Source of the DNA: Adiantum capillus-veneris
Lineage: Eukaryota > Streptophyta > Polypodiopsida > Polypodiales > Pteridaceae
NCBI GenBank assembly: GCA_014529385.2
Contig: CM043969.1
Span: 28,095,446-28,159,445 of the forward strand
Direction of reading: 5' to 3'
Length of the DNA: 64,000 nucleotides
The notes below the pieces were generated by a model. It worked only from the letters and a program-made list of their open reading frames with translations. It was not told the origin of the DNA and did no database searches. The first letter of the stretch is position 1; each line of letters opens with the position of its first letter. A program made the translations under genes and the position numbers. Below are positions 21,121 to 33,158 of the stretch, piece after piece.

Positions 21121-22332
21121 TTATTGGCATTTGTCGTTGAGGTTTCCTGTAGTAGCGTGAGTTGGCTGGCAGAGTTTCTTTGCAAGAAGAAGTTGTAAAT
21201 CTACCGCTCTTTGTTTTATTGTTTTCCACGGTTTTTGAATTGGCGTATGTGGCTCCTTTGAAGTCGATATTGTTGTATATTTTGTTGCATGTTCTTGTGG
21301 AACATTCTTTCTTTTCAATTGGATGAATTTGGTCGTACAGATCCTTGTAGTTATTGTTGTGGATTCTGCTTGTTTCCGCGTGCTGGTTGTATGATTTGGC
21401 TTTTCATTGACAGTTGTAGACAACTGTTCGATGGTCTTCTTTGGCATCCATACTTGTGTTGTTGGCACGTTCTGAATTGGTAATTTTGGCCGCCATACCA
21501 AGATAGTCCTTTGCGTATTCGACTGGTTGAAAAATGTTCTTTGAAGCTTTGCTAGCTTTTGGTGTTTTGTCTGTTCTTCTGTCCACTTTTTTACAGGAAC
21601 TAAGCTGTCTTGCTTGATCCAAACTTTATATTTCCGCCCTTGATGAAATTGTGCCTCGGGTAGATCTGTACGTCGTACCCAAACTTGCCTGGTTCCCTGC
21701 ATGATTGTTGATTTTTGATAACACATTTCTTGACATGTAAACTTTGTTTGTTGTTGGTCAATGCCTTGCGGATGTATTGACTCCTGTCTCCACCTTGACA
21801 TGTATTGGTCATATGATAAGAAGGGTTCTGAAAAGTTTTCATTTTTGAACACTGCTTCATTAGTATCCAAATAAATGAATACCCTGTTAGATTTCATCCA
21901 TAACACTGCTAAGATACACGGCGTTGCTGATCTAATTGGTGGCAGTACATGGAACTTGTTAGTATACGTGTGTGCCTGCACTGTGATTGGTAATATAATA
22001 GACCACAATGTGGTCACCTCATCACCCGATGCTACTTTCAACCTGTGTGTCTCTGGGAATTTCTTCATTGGTCCAAGTTTCTGAAAGAGCTTAAAGCTGA
22101 TGACACTCATTTTTGCTCCAGTATCAAGCAATGCATAGATTTCAACTTGTTTTGTGCCTGCATAAGCTTTTATGTAAGGACTACACCACGTATCTTCCAA
22201 GTTGTCAATGGTGCTTTCGTCATGAGCCATAAAGTCTGTTATTGTCTTTGCTAATTCTTCGCTTTGTATATCCACTTCGATTGTTTGGAATGTCGAAAGA
22301 GGATATTCGTCAGCCATCATTGGTGTGACCAT
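21121..22332 (-). pseudogene. Element B second retropepsin-like domain with Trp/basic tail (PR2)
   Basis: This 403-codon open frame lies downstream of integrase. A retropepsin-like core spans about residues 55-165, with YALLDTGAKMSVISFKLF (catalytic Asp at residue 70). The second signature is degraded to ILAVLW, where element A keeps MLLGQPW. A basic tail (about 170-360) follows with repeated Trp motifs QVWVRR, KVWIKQ, LVWRPK and QVWMPKK. The C-terminus KTIKQRAVDLQLLLAKK is almost identical in element A. The integrase tail AKERIAKRK precedes it out of frame, so PR2 was probably the C-terminal part of pol rather than a separate gene. Role inferred: extra processing, or nucleic-acid binding by the tail. 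Confidence 0.75.
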
Positions 22333-22420
22333 GTTTATTGTCCTTAGAAACTGTTTTCTCTTAGCAATGCGTTCCTTGGCTTCTTGTTGTGCTTGGTCCT
22401 AAATTCTTTGTTATTCCTGT

Positions 22421-23857
22421 CTATAGGCTTTGCCATAATGCAATTGAAACAACATTTCCGGTGTTAAAGGTAGATGATATTTTTTTCAAACGACACCCAC
22501 TAATCCAGTTCGGCATTTCTTTTCCATCTAGTGTCGACAGTTTTACTGCTCCGCTAGACGATATTTCTTGGACCAAATAAGGCCCCATTCCCCTTTTCTT
22601 TAGCTTCTTGGCATGTTGTTTAAGGGTGTATACTAAGACATAGTCGCCCGTTTTAAAGTCCTTGTTCTTGACATGTTTGTCAAAAAACTCTTTTTGTTGT
22701 CTTTTTTTTGCATATATGGTTGCTACAGCATTGAGTCGTAACTCATCTAATTTTTCAAGGTCTGCTAACCGTTCTGAAAGCTCATGCCCCGTCCAGTCCA
22801 ATTGTGTGGCTACCCTTAGTGTGGGAATCAAAAATTCAATAGGCAATATTGCATTTAACCCATATACCATATTAAATGGTGTAGCATTGAGTGCTGTTTT
22901 ATATGCAACTCGATAAGCCCACAATGCCGAATATAGCATTTGATTCTAGTCCGTTCTTGTTTCACTAACCAGTTTTGTAAGAATTGTGCACGATATTTTG
23001 TTGGTCGCTTCTGCTCGACCATTGGCTTGTGGATGGTAGGGTGCAGATTTGCGATGAATTACCATAAACTCATTTAAGAGATGTTGGATAACTTCATTTA
23101 CAAAGTGTGTCCCTCTATCACTCACCAGCTCGATTGGAAGGCCATAACGTGTAAACACATATTCATATAAGAATTGTGACGTGGCTCTAGTGTTTGCTTT
23201 CGTTGTGGCTTTTGCTTCCACCCATTTGGTCAGGTAATCCGTGGCCACTATGATATATTGTGCTTGTGAACGATACGCTGGTGGAGTAATAGGACCAACA
23301 AAGTCCAATCCCCATTTAGTGAATGCTCGAGCACTCATCATTGGTCTTAAAGGCATTTTGTCTCTTTTAACTGGTACCTTAGTGCGTTGACATTCATCAC
23401 ATCTTTTCACGAATTTTGCTGCATCCTGTTTCATGGTCAGCCACCATATGCCTGCAACCATAATGATTTTTACGGTTCTCTTCACTGAAAAATGACCTCC
23501 TGCTACGCCTGCATGAGCTTGTTCCAATAATGGAAAGTAGTTATTTTCATGAGGAACTAACCTCAGCTGGTCATCAATTCCTCTTTTATACAATTGGTCA
23601 CTAATGAGGGTATACCTATTCGCTTCGATTTGTAAAGCCTTTTGGCTGGATTTAAACCAATCTCCTGGCAACTCCTTATTAGTCAAATATTCCACAATAG
23701 CATGACTCCATGCGGGTGCTACTATCACTTGGTATAATGTGGCATAATACACAGTGGTATTGGATGTGCAAAAGTTGCATTTCTTGATGTAATTAGCTAC
23801 ATCGCCTACCATTCCTGGCCAATACACTCCAAGTCTTCTTAATTGTTCATAGGTCAT
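22421..23857 (-). pseudogene. Element B integrase (second H2C2, core, C-terminal domain)
   Basis: The frame 22946-23857 holds the CNFC end of a first zinc module (about 23768-23779), a linker, and a complete second H2C2 module: AHAGVAGGH near 23494-23515 and CDEC near 23390. The catalytic core has GLDFVGP, SDRGTHF and HPQANGRAEATN, giving Asp185, Asp247 and Glu283 with 35 residues between the last two. A frameshift near 22943 leads into 22421-22939 with ALWAYRVAYKTALNATP and a C-terminal domain (FKTGDYVLVYTLKQHAKK, RGMGPYLVQEI). Integrase joins cDNA to host DNA. The catalytic triad is intact, but the frame is broken. Confidence 0.9.
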
Positions 23858-24307
23858 TTGATTTCCTCAATGGAATCCTCCTGTTTGTGTATGGGCCTCC
23901 TCTAGATACGCGTCGTACTCTTCTGGGCATATACACAACCTTAGAATCCCATCGTTTCCATCATGGTACATTCTTCCCGCAAGCATTGTGTGATTTCGTG
24001 CTTGTCTAACGTCTTCCACCATGTGTTTGTCGTCAAGATTCATTCCATATGTCAGCAACGGAATAATTTGCTCTGACCATTTCGGTACCATCTCTATATT
24101 AAACAGGTATGCGTCTGGGAGATCATCATCTACCCCAGTAGCTTTTTTGCCATGTAGTAATCGAGAAAGGTGGTCTGCTCTTTGATGAGTTTTTCCTTTC
24201 TTAACTACTACCGTAAAATCAAACTCCAGCAACACAATGAACCATCTTACAATTCGTCCCGTGTTACAAGGTTTGTTTACTAAGTACAAGAGTGCCTGAT
24301 GATCCAT
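23768..24307 (-). pseudogene. Element B RNase H end and first H2C2 zinc module
   Basis: The frame 23867-24307 begins with the end of RNase H (MDHQALLYLVNK, VRWFIVLLEFDF, HQRADHLSRL), as in gypsy elements. It then carries a linker (LAGRMYHDGNDGILRLC) and the His pair EEAHTQTGGFH (H-X6-H). A stop separates it from LGVYWPGM and CNFC in the next frame. This is a full linker-plus-zinc unit placed before a second one (H-X6-H and CDEC), so the integrase zinc module is duplicated in tandem. Element A shows the same duplication. Confidence 0.85.
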
Positions 24308-25631
24308 AAAAACTTTGAATTTGCTCGCAAGTAATGCCGAAATTTCTTTACCGCATATATCATACCCAAGCCTTCTCTTTCAGTGGTGGTATAATTGTTT
24401 TCTGCACTACTGAGTTGTCTACTAGCATAACTGATTGGAAAATCTGTATTACCCTCCCCTGGTTGTGCTAATATACAGCCTATTGTAAATGCCGACGCAT
24501 CTACATGTACATGGAAGATCTTTGACCAATCTGGTGCTTTTAGAATTGGTACATATACCAGTGCATCTTTTAGTTTCTGGAATGACTCCTCACATTCATT
24601 GGTCCATATGAAGATCGTGATTAGACTATACAAGGGTTTTGCTATTACAACGTACATGTAGATAAAACGTCGGTAGTATCCACAATGTCTCATAAATGAT
24701 TGTACTTCTCGTACAATGTTTGGTCTTGGCAATTCTATGATCACCTTTACCTTGTCTTCATCAGTGGTAATTCCATTAGCCGATACTACGTGGCCTAATA
24801 CCATGAATACACATTTTTCTGGGTTGAGGCAAATCCTATACGTTCTGCATTTTTCGAATACCTTTCTAAGATGATCTATATGGTCTTCTCTCAATAGAGA
24901 ATAGACAGACAAGTCATCCATGTAAATATCCAAGAATATTCGCAAGTATTCTTTAAAAGCATGTTTCATTAATCTCTGAAATGTGGCTGGAGCATTGGTC
25001 AAGCCAAATGGCATTACCCTAAACGCATATATGCCCCATTATGTTGCAAACGCTATTTTGTATTGATCTTCTAGTTTGACCCCCAATTGGTTATAACCAG
25101 AGAATCTGTCCATAAAGCTATAGGCTTGCTTGCCTGCTACTCGTTCCAGGATGTGTTCAGTGATAGGAAGAGGATACTTGTCCCTTATTTTTGCTGCGTT
25201 TACCTTCTTGAGATTCACACACACACTCGTAATTTCCCGTTTTTCTTAGGTACCACCACTATCGGTGACGCCCAGTCTGTGTGCTCTATCTCATAAATAA
25301 ATTCAGCCTCCATAAGTTTGTCTATCTCTTCCTTTATCCTTTTGGCGAATGTCTCATTGTACGTGTATGGAAGTTGTTTGCTTGGCTTGGCATCAGACTT
25401 TAGAGGGATTGAATGTTCACAAATGTTAGGATCCACCCCCTTCAGATCTTTGTATGACCAGGCAAATACATCACGAAATTCCTTAAGCGTTTTGATCAGT
25501 AAGTCCTCTTCTTCCCGGCTTAGATGTGTGGCAATGTAAGCAGGTCGAGGACTTTCTCCCGGATCTGCTAAGTCTATTTTCTTGGCATTCTCTGGCCCAT
25601 CGTAGGACTCGTTTGATTTAGGCTCTCTCAT
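24280..25631 (-). pseudogene. Element B reverse transcriptase
   Basis: Three consecutive minus-strand frames form one RT. 25215-25631 carries the pre-RT segment and SPIVVVPKKNGKLRVCV. 25039-25224 has NLKKVNAAKIRDKYPLP and SFMDRFSGYNQL, with a TAA after FAT. 24280-25014 has MPFGLTNAPATFQRLM, the active site YMDD at about 24913-24924, and then the start of RNase H (VHVDASAFTIG, YTTTEREGLGMIY). The motifs are canonical Ty3/gypsy. The enzyme copies element RNA into cDNA. The YMDD box is intact, but one stop and at least one frameshift make the copy dead. Confidence 0.92.
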
Positions 25632-25671
25632 TGGTTACTAAACCACCAATTTTCTTTCCTGAATGGTGTAC

Positions 25672-27918
25672 TTACAATAGTGAGGAGGTACAAAAAATCT
25701 TTTTACTCCCATCACTAGCGTTCGTTCCATCGTTACTTTCCATTTCAATTGTCCATACATTTTTCAGTTTTTGTTTCAAATCATTGTATCTCTTTTTCTG
25801 CTCAACTTTCGTTATAATTGGATTGCCAGAAGCATCCAATTTTTCTGTTGCAACCCTTTTTTTTTCTTTGCTGGTTTTCTTAGGTTTCAACAGTCTGGAC
25901 TTAAAACCTGAGTCTTCAACAAACTTAAGAAATCTTCCTGACACTTTGTCCTTAGCACAATCAACAGCATGAATGTTCATAAGAAAATGTGTCTTACCCC
26001 TGAACTCCGGTATAGGTCTCAGCCTAGTTGGTAGACTGTTATGGTGTCGCCTACTCTTGTATCTTTTTTGGCGTCTCTCACTTTGGTTTGGGAAATTGTA
26101 GAAGACTTCATTGTCTTGATCTTGATGGTCGTCTTCCTCCGTATTTTTCAACTTCTCGTCATCCGCATTATCTTTGTTTTCACATTGATCAGAAGAATCA
26201 TAAAATTCTTCTCCCTCCTGCTCAATTTCTTTAGTGGGGATGTCCACATAGCCCACTATCTTAATCTCAAGTTTCGTTTTTGTTTTATTGATCCTCGTAT
26301 TCTCAGTATCTCCATCGTTCTCGTCTTCCTCCAGAATTTTGCTCAACATGTAGTATGGTATGATATCGTAGCCATTCTCGTCACAAAATTTGGTGGGAGT
26401 GACTTCATTGATGCATACATCCAATGTAGCCAAAATTTGAGACCATTCTAGGGGTTCAAGACTCTCTTCAGGAAAGGGTTCTCGTATATAGGCATCGTCT
26501 TCCAAGACCCTCTCTAGTGTCCTTTCATTGTGGTCAAATTCACTACATTGAGATGCTCCGCACATCCATATCTCCTTTTTCTTACAGCGCCACACTGGGA
26601 CTTCTGATCCACTGATGGTGGTTGAGTCAAATTCTTCCACAGGTGTTCTCGTGACATCATGGTAGCTATGATTTTTCATGTTTACACGTGTAGTGGTTTC
26701 AGCATGTCTTAGATACAAATAATCATACCCCCAGTCCTGCACCATCTTGAGTTGCCTCATTAACGGCCTACCAAGGATAATTTCATAATTGTTCTTCTTG
26801 CCGAAATCTACTGTGGAAAATGTATGTTCGTACTCTATGCCACATGAAGATACCACAATTGCCTCAAGCAATCCTATAGGCCTTTGTATGTGCCCATCCG
26901 CTAGTTGCAATTTCATTCTAGTTGTTCGTATTTCTAGTTTTTCCCATAGCATTTTCGTCGCTATGGCAATGGCAGCTCCGCTATCAAGTATGGCCTTAGT
27001 CTCTATGCCGTTATACTCAACTGGTAGAGTAATGTTGCCGTCTTCACCCTCACAATACTCTCCGACCTTGTTGAGTGGCACTGGTCTAGTGTTGACTCTC
27101 TTCGGTTCTGTGTCATTAAGCTCAGTTTCGAAGAACTTAAGAGGCGTCCTTATACCAAATTTTTCAAGACATTTGCCCACTTCCGTCCACATGCTTGGCC
27201 TAATTTTTAACAATTCTACCAATGTGATTGTACACTTGACCGGAGTGGTCAACAAGTCTGTCAAGATTTTAGTTTCCAATTGATTTGACCCTCCTATTCT
27301 TTGAGAACGTACTCTTCGAATTTCTGACCTTGCCTCGTAGTCTCCCATGTATGGCGGCAAAGTTGTGAGTGATGTTGGTCTGCTATCTTCGGATGCAGCT
27401 GAACCATTATCCCCTTGAAATGATTTAGCGTCTAAATCCCATGGAGGCTTATTCAAGTTCAACTCCGAGAAAGGCGCTGACTCGACTATTTTTGTCTCAT
27501 ATTTTTCTTGAGCTTTTCTCATCGTTTCCCATAGCTCTTCATGCCAATTTTCTTCCACAATAGGTGTATATGGTGGAAAATCTTTCAGCGATTCATCAGT
27601 GCTATTAGGCACGATTCTTGCATCTTCTACATCAGGCAACGATTTAACGTTTTCTATCTTGTCAGGTACCCTTTGTTCAGTTTTGAGAGGTGTTTCATTG
27701 TTTGGTGGTTTGATTATTCTATCTCCCACTTCCATAGGTGGAGGCTCTAGTAAATCTTGTGCAGTTTCAATCAGCTGCTTGCATATCTCTAGTCTCTGTT
27801 TTTCTATCTCTGGATATGGATATGTCATCCACCTTTGCTCTAGAGTCTGTCTGTTCTTCAATCTTGCTTCATATGCTTGCAAGATTGCATCTAAGGGTTC
27901 ATTGACCTTATCTACCAA
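25672..27918 (-). pseudogene. Element B protease 1 with long N- and C-terminal extensions
   Basis: This 748-codon frame is fully open, unusual in this degraded element. Residues 1-60 are charged and helical. The protease core spans about 296-390 with KAILDSGAAIAIATK (catalytic Asp312) and the second signature YEIILGRPLM. The block NTRPVPLNKVGEYCEGEDGN just before it is identical in element A. After the protease come about 360 residues, acidic then lysine-rich, before RT starts. Retropepsin normally cleaves the Gag-Pol polyprotein. The frame lies between gag (zinc knuckles at 28286-28396) and RT (25631 down), which is the usual protease position. Confidence 0.88.
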
Positions 27919-30716
27919 TACAGACCCTCCTGAGCTTGTGCTTCTTGGTCCCTCCGTTGATTTTAGAATCCGACTCTCTTTGCTGTTTAAGTTGCTCTCG
28001 AGCTATGGTTAGCTCAGCTTCTACATCTTTCTGTTTTTGCTCACGTCTAGCTTTCATTTTTGTTCTTCGTTCTTTCCAAGGATTATCACGACTGATGCTA
28101 GACTTGTCAGTCTTGATTTCTTCTTGATTTTCATCGTTACCCTTGGGCTGATTGTCATTTTTCCTTGTTTGGGCTCTCGTCAAGACCTTAACAGGAATCG
28201 GAGTTTCGTTTTCTGACCCTCCATTGGAAGGCAGTGCTCCCAGCATATTCAAAGTAGTTTTTGCTCCTTTGCTTAGGTTCTTAGGGCAATCACGGATCAA
28301 GTGAGTAATTCCACACTCGGTGCAATATGCGTTGACCCTAATGATTTCATCATGAGGACAGTCCCTCAGCCAATGGTCTCCACCACACTTGTAGCATAGT
28401 TCCTTAGGCTGTTGAGGTGCTCCTTGAGCTCCTCTTTGTTGGTGTGCAAACCTCTACCCGCTCATGCCTTCGTTGGCTATGAACAACAGTGTTCTTTCAT
28501 CCAAGCTATATCTTCCTTCCCCCACTGCCTGTGCAGCAGTTGGTGGTCCTGTATTTCCTATCATGCTCCATGGTTCTGGTGTGGAGGGTTCTTCCGATGG
28601 ATAATAGACAGATTTTTCCGCATATCCATTGGGATCTTCGTAGGATGCATGCATAGGCACCAAAGCCTTCTCTTCTGATTCAGTTATTGTTGGTGTGTAT
28701 CTTATGCCAACTGGTCGTAATCGTGGTAGGGGTGGTTGTTGTCCCAACACTGGTTGTGGTCTTTTTACACCTATAGGTCCTGGTAGGTTGCCTGTTTGAT
28801 ATCTAGACATCGGTGGGACTTGAGGGGATGTCGCCTGAGCTTGCGGAGCATATGGTCGTTCTCTCACATATCCCTTGTTATCATAACATTCCTCCGTCCC
28901 ATGGTTTTTCCATTTTTGTTCAATCGCACACCATTTTGGCTATTTAGCTTGTGGTTTGGAATACAAGTTAATCTTTTTAAGCACTTCCTCTACAAGCTGC
29001 TCTTGGCTCACCGCTACTTCTCCTTTCGGTGTTGTCTTAGAAAACTTGCTTCCGCTTTGTTGTGAGGAGGAATCATCGTCAAGATCCTTGAACTCACACT
29101 CTTTGTAGACCGCACAATTGTCCACAAGGTATAGAGCCTCCTTGGTTAACTCATTCAACGTCGTGCTTCTTTTCATATATAAGTCCTTCTGGAGATCTGC
29201 ATTCCTTAGTCCTTGGATAAATATAAAACTGAGTTGGCAGTTCTTCCACGGGGCAAAACTTAACATATCTTTTTAATCGGAGGGCTGCCTTTTGCACAGC
29301 CTCTCCATCTTTCTGTTTGAATTTATGGATTTGTGAGACTATATTATGAGCTATTCCCCTTTGTGAGAATTCCTCAATAAACTCGTCAAACACTTCCTCC
29401 ATAGACTCAAAGTCTCTTTGCTCCACAGAGTCAAACCAAGTAGCAACATCATCCTCTAAGGTTAAACCAAATTCTGCAAATTGGGTAGGGAAGTCTAATA
29501 CCTCTTCAGCTCTAATTACACGCACAAAGGCTGCTACATGATCTCTCGGATCCCTGCTTCCCGTGTATTTCTTGTTTACCCACTTTTGCACTTGAGAAGG
29601 TCTAATTCTACGATGGTCTATAAATCTCATCATTGGATCTCCACGTCCTAGTTGATATACCTCCTCTGGTCTTCTGTAGTGGCCAGGTTCCTCTCCCAAT
29701 GGTGCTCCTAAGCCATAATTTCTAACAGTTCTTGCAGGAGATGGTTCATCTCTCCGAACTCGTTCTAGGGTTGATCTTCCAGGCTTTGTTGACCCCTGAG
29801 TCTTTGGCTTACTCTCTCCTTGATACTGTGCATAGAGTGGTGGTTCTTGTAAATCCCTTAGCCCTCGTGAGGTTTGATAACCCTCTCGGGTTTGGTCTTG
29901 TTCTAATGTAGCACTCTGTCGAAGCCATGCCTGCAATGATGACTGAGTAGTTGGTTGGTCCTGGTAGTTGAACGTCGTTTGTCGGGTAGAATGTGAGGTA
30001 GCATCATACTCTTCTGAAAAGGGATTTGTCGACTTGCTAGGGGTGTAGGTGGCTCTTGGTACTTCATCAAGGGCATAGGTTGATGCTCCCGGAACTGTTG
30101 CCTTTTCAACCTCCTCTAGGAGAATACGTTTGTATTCTCCCCCGTATCTGTCAACAAAAACAATATCCTTCCCCATAGCAGTTTCATAAGAGAATAAGTA
30201 AAGAACCTTGTCTTTGCTTAATTTGTTTGGGTAGGGTTCCTTGCATCGAAATTAAGAGACTATTCCCTCGCTTTGATGCTTGTAAATCCCCACATTCTCA
30301 TTATTATAGGTTGGGACTCTGGTTGTTTTCTTATCATACATAAAAAGCGCTCCACGTCGATCAATGTTAGGAGGCGGTTCTTGGGTTTCTGAAACCATTT
30401 TCCCTTTTGCCACGTTATCTCCATATCTGTTGTAATCCTCAGGGTTACTAACTATCAGATAGTTGTTCCCCTTTTTGTCTCAGAATCTATCTCCATCATC
30501 ATAGACTCGAATTATCTCCAGTCTCTGAGTCGGTCTTTATTCAATACAAATACACTTGCGTCCTCGATAGTCAAAATAAACTAAGGCTCCCCTCGAGTTT
30601 GTTCCTTGTAAGAAGATTATAGTGAATTTGGTTTCGTTTAAAGGATGTAGGGAGGTGCTTCCCCCTGGCATTGGTCCTTCACCGTTGAAACCTCCTGGCT
30701 GTTGACTCCCCATCAT
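27908..30716 (-). pseudogene. Element B gag with two zinc knuckles
   Basis: The start is the ATG at 30714-30716 (MMGSQQPGGF), matching 55911 in element A. Frames 29151-30176, 28940-29266, 28454-28867 and 27908-28300 form one ancestral gag of about 900 residues. An N-terminal region not typical of gypsy gag (about 200 residues, MGKDIVFVDRYGGEYKRI) precedes a capsid-like segment with WFDSVEQRDF and LKRYVKFCPVEELP. Two zinc knuckles follow, CYKCGGDHWLRDC (28358-28396) and CTECGITHLIRDC (28286-28324), both with the short C-X2-C-X3-H-X4-C spacing. Stops and frameshifts, for example a TAA near 30540, make it inactive. Confidence 0.87.
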
Positions 30717-32520
30717 GAAGAAGGACTTCTCCGCGAAGTGTCAATATCACTACCCTCTTCAATGATCGGTGCTAATGGGTCTAGTCTCGTCTGAGTTACA
30801 CTCTCTTCGGTGGACGTGGTGCTTACTTGACTTTTGACACTTTTAGCTCCTGACTTAACAAAGGCTCTCGACCTTAAATACATAAGAATGAAAGTTGGGT
30901 TGCAAACTTAAAGCTTACGTGGACTCCTTCTTCCTGTGTGGCTTGGTGATGATCTCCTTCTGGGATCTACACAAGTATGGTTAGTCTGTTCACAAGGGTT
31001 TTCCTTGAACCACGAAAAATATTTCAAGTATGTACAGCAACCACTTAGTTAGTCTTTTGGTGGTCCAATTTCAAATATGAAATGATGGTTGGGATCTATG
31101 TGGAGAGTATGTCCTAGCAGTATAGTCACAACTTGCAAAATATGTCTGAATCACTACTTTCCTAGTCTATCATGATAGACTGACAACTTGCTCAGCATAA
31201 GTCAATTTAAAAGTGTGACTTCACCCTTGAGTTCCTTTTACACTCTATAGCCTATCCCTCAAGTTTTATGAAGTTTCGACACTTGGTTTGGGTTTTGGTC
31301 CCATTTTAGTATTTTGGTCAGAGCCTGATTCTCTATCTCGGCCTTAGATTGACTTTCAGTGATCTAAATGACTTGAAATTTGGTGTGTATGTTGTATAGG
31401 CTCTGATAAAGCTCTCCCTAGGGGAAATTTGGAAGATAAGGTCCTCAACAGTAGTTTCCCTAGTCTATCGCGATAGACTCAGCATGTTCTCCACTGTTGG
31501 CATTTTTCTCAAGTTATCTCCACAGCTGGTTCACCCTCTCCCTGTGTAGTGCATTGACAAATTTTTGCACTGTTTGGACATTTGGTCAAATCCTTCTTGC
31601 CCTTGCCTTTGAATTCAGACTCTAAAACACTACTTTTGAAGTTTTGTGGTCAAGATGGTGTTCAATTTCACTCAATTTTTGTGAGTACCCTTGTAATGAT
31701 GTGTTAAACCTGTGGTATAAAGGTTTTTTCCTGTTGTTAGTCAATCACCAACTTCATTTTTCTATCACGATAGACTCGGTAGAGAGCAATTGGGATTTGA
31801 TTTTTTGTCTGTTTTTGGACAATTGTGTTCTCTCTGCCCATATAAGTCTATCCCTCAAGTTTTATGAAGATTGGACTTATTTTGACCTTGGACTCAAGCA
31901 CTTCACAAATTTCACTTCTCTATAGTAATTCACAACTCAAATGCACTTAAAGTGACGCAAATTTGATGACACTTCATCATAAGCTTGTGAATATCAGTCG
32001 TACCACATGACACAGTCAGTTTACCCTAGGCTAATGGTTATATCTGTTCTTGGCCTCTTTAGGTTCACTTAGTGTTTTCTTATGATAATCACCTGTTTCT
32101 TTTTGTTGGTTTTGGTCGCAATTTTTATGTTTTCTCAAGTGTTGGATCATAAATTCCAATGTCTACTCTTTTCACCCCCTTCAAGAGTATATGGTGTGGG
32201 TTTTGCTTTCAAGGCAAGCAAAAAGCCTTATTGTTTCTTCTTTTTGTTTGTTTTGCGTTTTTACAACGTTTTTCTACTCTATTTCTACACAAGTATAAAA
32301 AGCACTCAAAACCAAAAAACCATAACTCCACATTATCCTACTTAACTAAATATAACAAGTCATAGACCCTCGGAAAGACACAAGCTTCCTGGCTATCCAC
32401 TAGACCTCATGATACTCTATCCTGGATCTTGTTCTAAAAGTTTAAGCTCTCTCTAGTCGAAACTAAAGTAAGCTAACCATCACACGAGTGATGTAGATCT
32501 CCCTACTTAAGGTCTTGTGT
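30717..32520 (-). other. Element B leader (5' untranslated region)
   Basis: This is 1.8 kb between primer site and gag with no credible ORF. It contains the leader cluster of palindromes (31164-31776). In full-length RNA this region would carry packaging and translation signals. Confidence 0.75.
31164..31776. repeat. Palindrome cluster, element B leader
   Basis: AGTCTATCATGATAGACT lies at 31164-31181, AGTCTATCGCGATAGACT at 31462-31479, and a degraded copy TTTCTATCACGATAGACT at about 31759-31776. A half-site AGTCTATCC is at about 31845. Copies are about 300 bp apart. Confidence 0.93.
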
Positions 32521-32538
32521 CCTCGGGAGCGGCGTCAA
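32521..32538 (-). other. Primer-binding site, tRNA-Asp-like (element B)
   Basis: The minus strand reads TTGACGCCGCTCCCGAGG directly after the 5' LTR. It resembles the element A site and the complement of plant tRNA-Asp (TGGCGCCGTTGCCGGGG), with several mismatches. Confidence 0.65.
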
Positions 32539-32872
32539 TGTTTTAGGGAAAAAATACTCCCCTGTTCATGCTCACAAGCACGACACAGACAACATACTTA
32601 TCATCCGATGACATGACTAACCTGTAGGTGCACAGAGGCAATCTCGTTAGCTTGTCAGGCTGAGACCAATCTACACATACACACTTCTATGATGCATCAA
32701 TCACTAACCCTTGTAGAATGCAACCCACTCTATCCCTAAACGCTCACAACACCATTTACACCTTAAATGAACTCGGAATCGCATCAAACTTACTAGGCAC
32801 CATCCTCTCAATAGGATATACTTACCTATAAGTCTAATCTCACCAGATTTGAACCCTAGTTATCTCAAATAC

Positions 32873-32886
32873 AGTCGCGATAGACT
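32873..32886. repeat. Half-palindrome in element B 5' LTR
   Basis: AGTCGCGATAGACT equals the B palindrome lacking the inner TATC of its left arm. It sits at the position homologous to 14264-14277. Confidence 0.75.
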
Positions 32887-33157
32887 CACAGGTCATAATC
32901 CAAAAGTGTGTGAAACCTAAGTTTATGAGTATCTATGTGTAGCTAATCTCTTTCTCATTCCATAAAGCACTTGATTGTTGAAAACAAACACTGTTTGTGC
33001 TACTTACAAGAAAAACAAGCTCGAGGAAGGATCGATCGCGAACAGCTCGAAAATGTGAATACGTGGCGTGGGCGCGTAGTTCTCGGAGAGGCTACCGCGA
33101 TGGTGTGGTCACATCGTGAATCCGGTGAGGGAGAAGCGCATAGCAAAGAGGATAAGA

Positions 33158-33158
<1 letters not shown>

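Noticed and set aside
32082-32365. Open frames in the element B leader
   Set aside because: They are hydrophobic, T-rich translations in a region that is untranslated leader by position, with no counterpart in element A.
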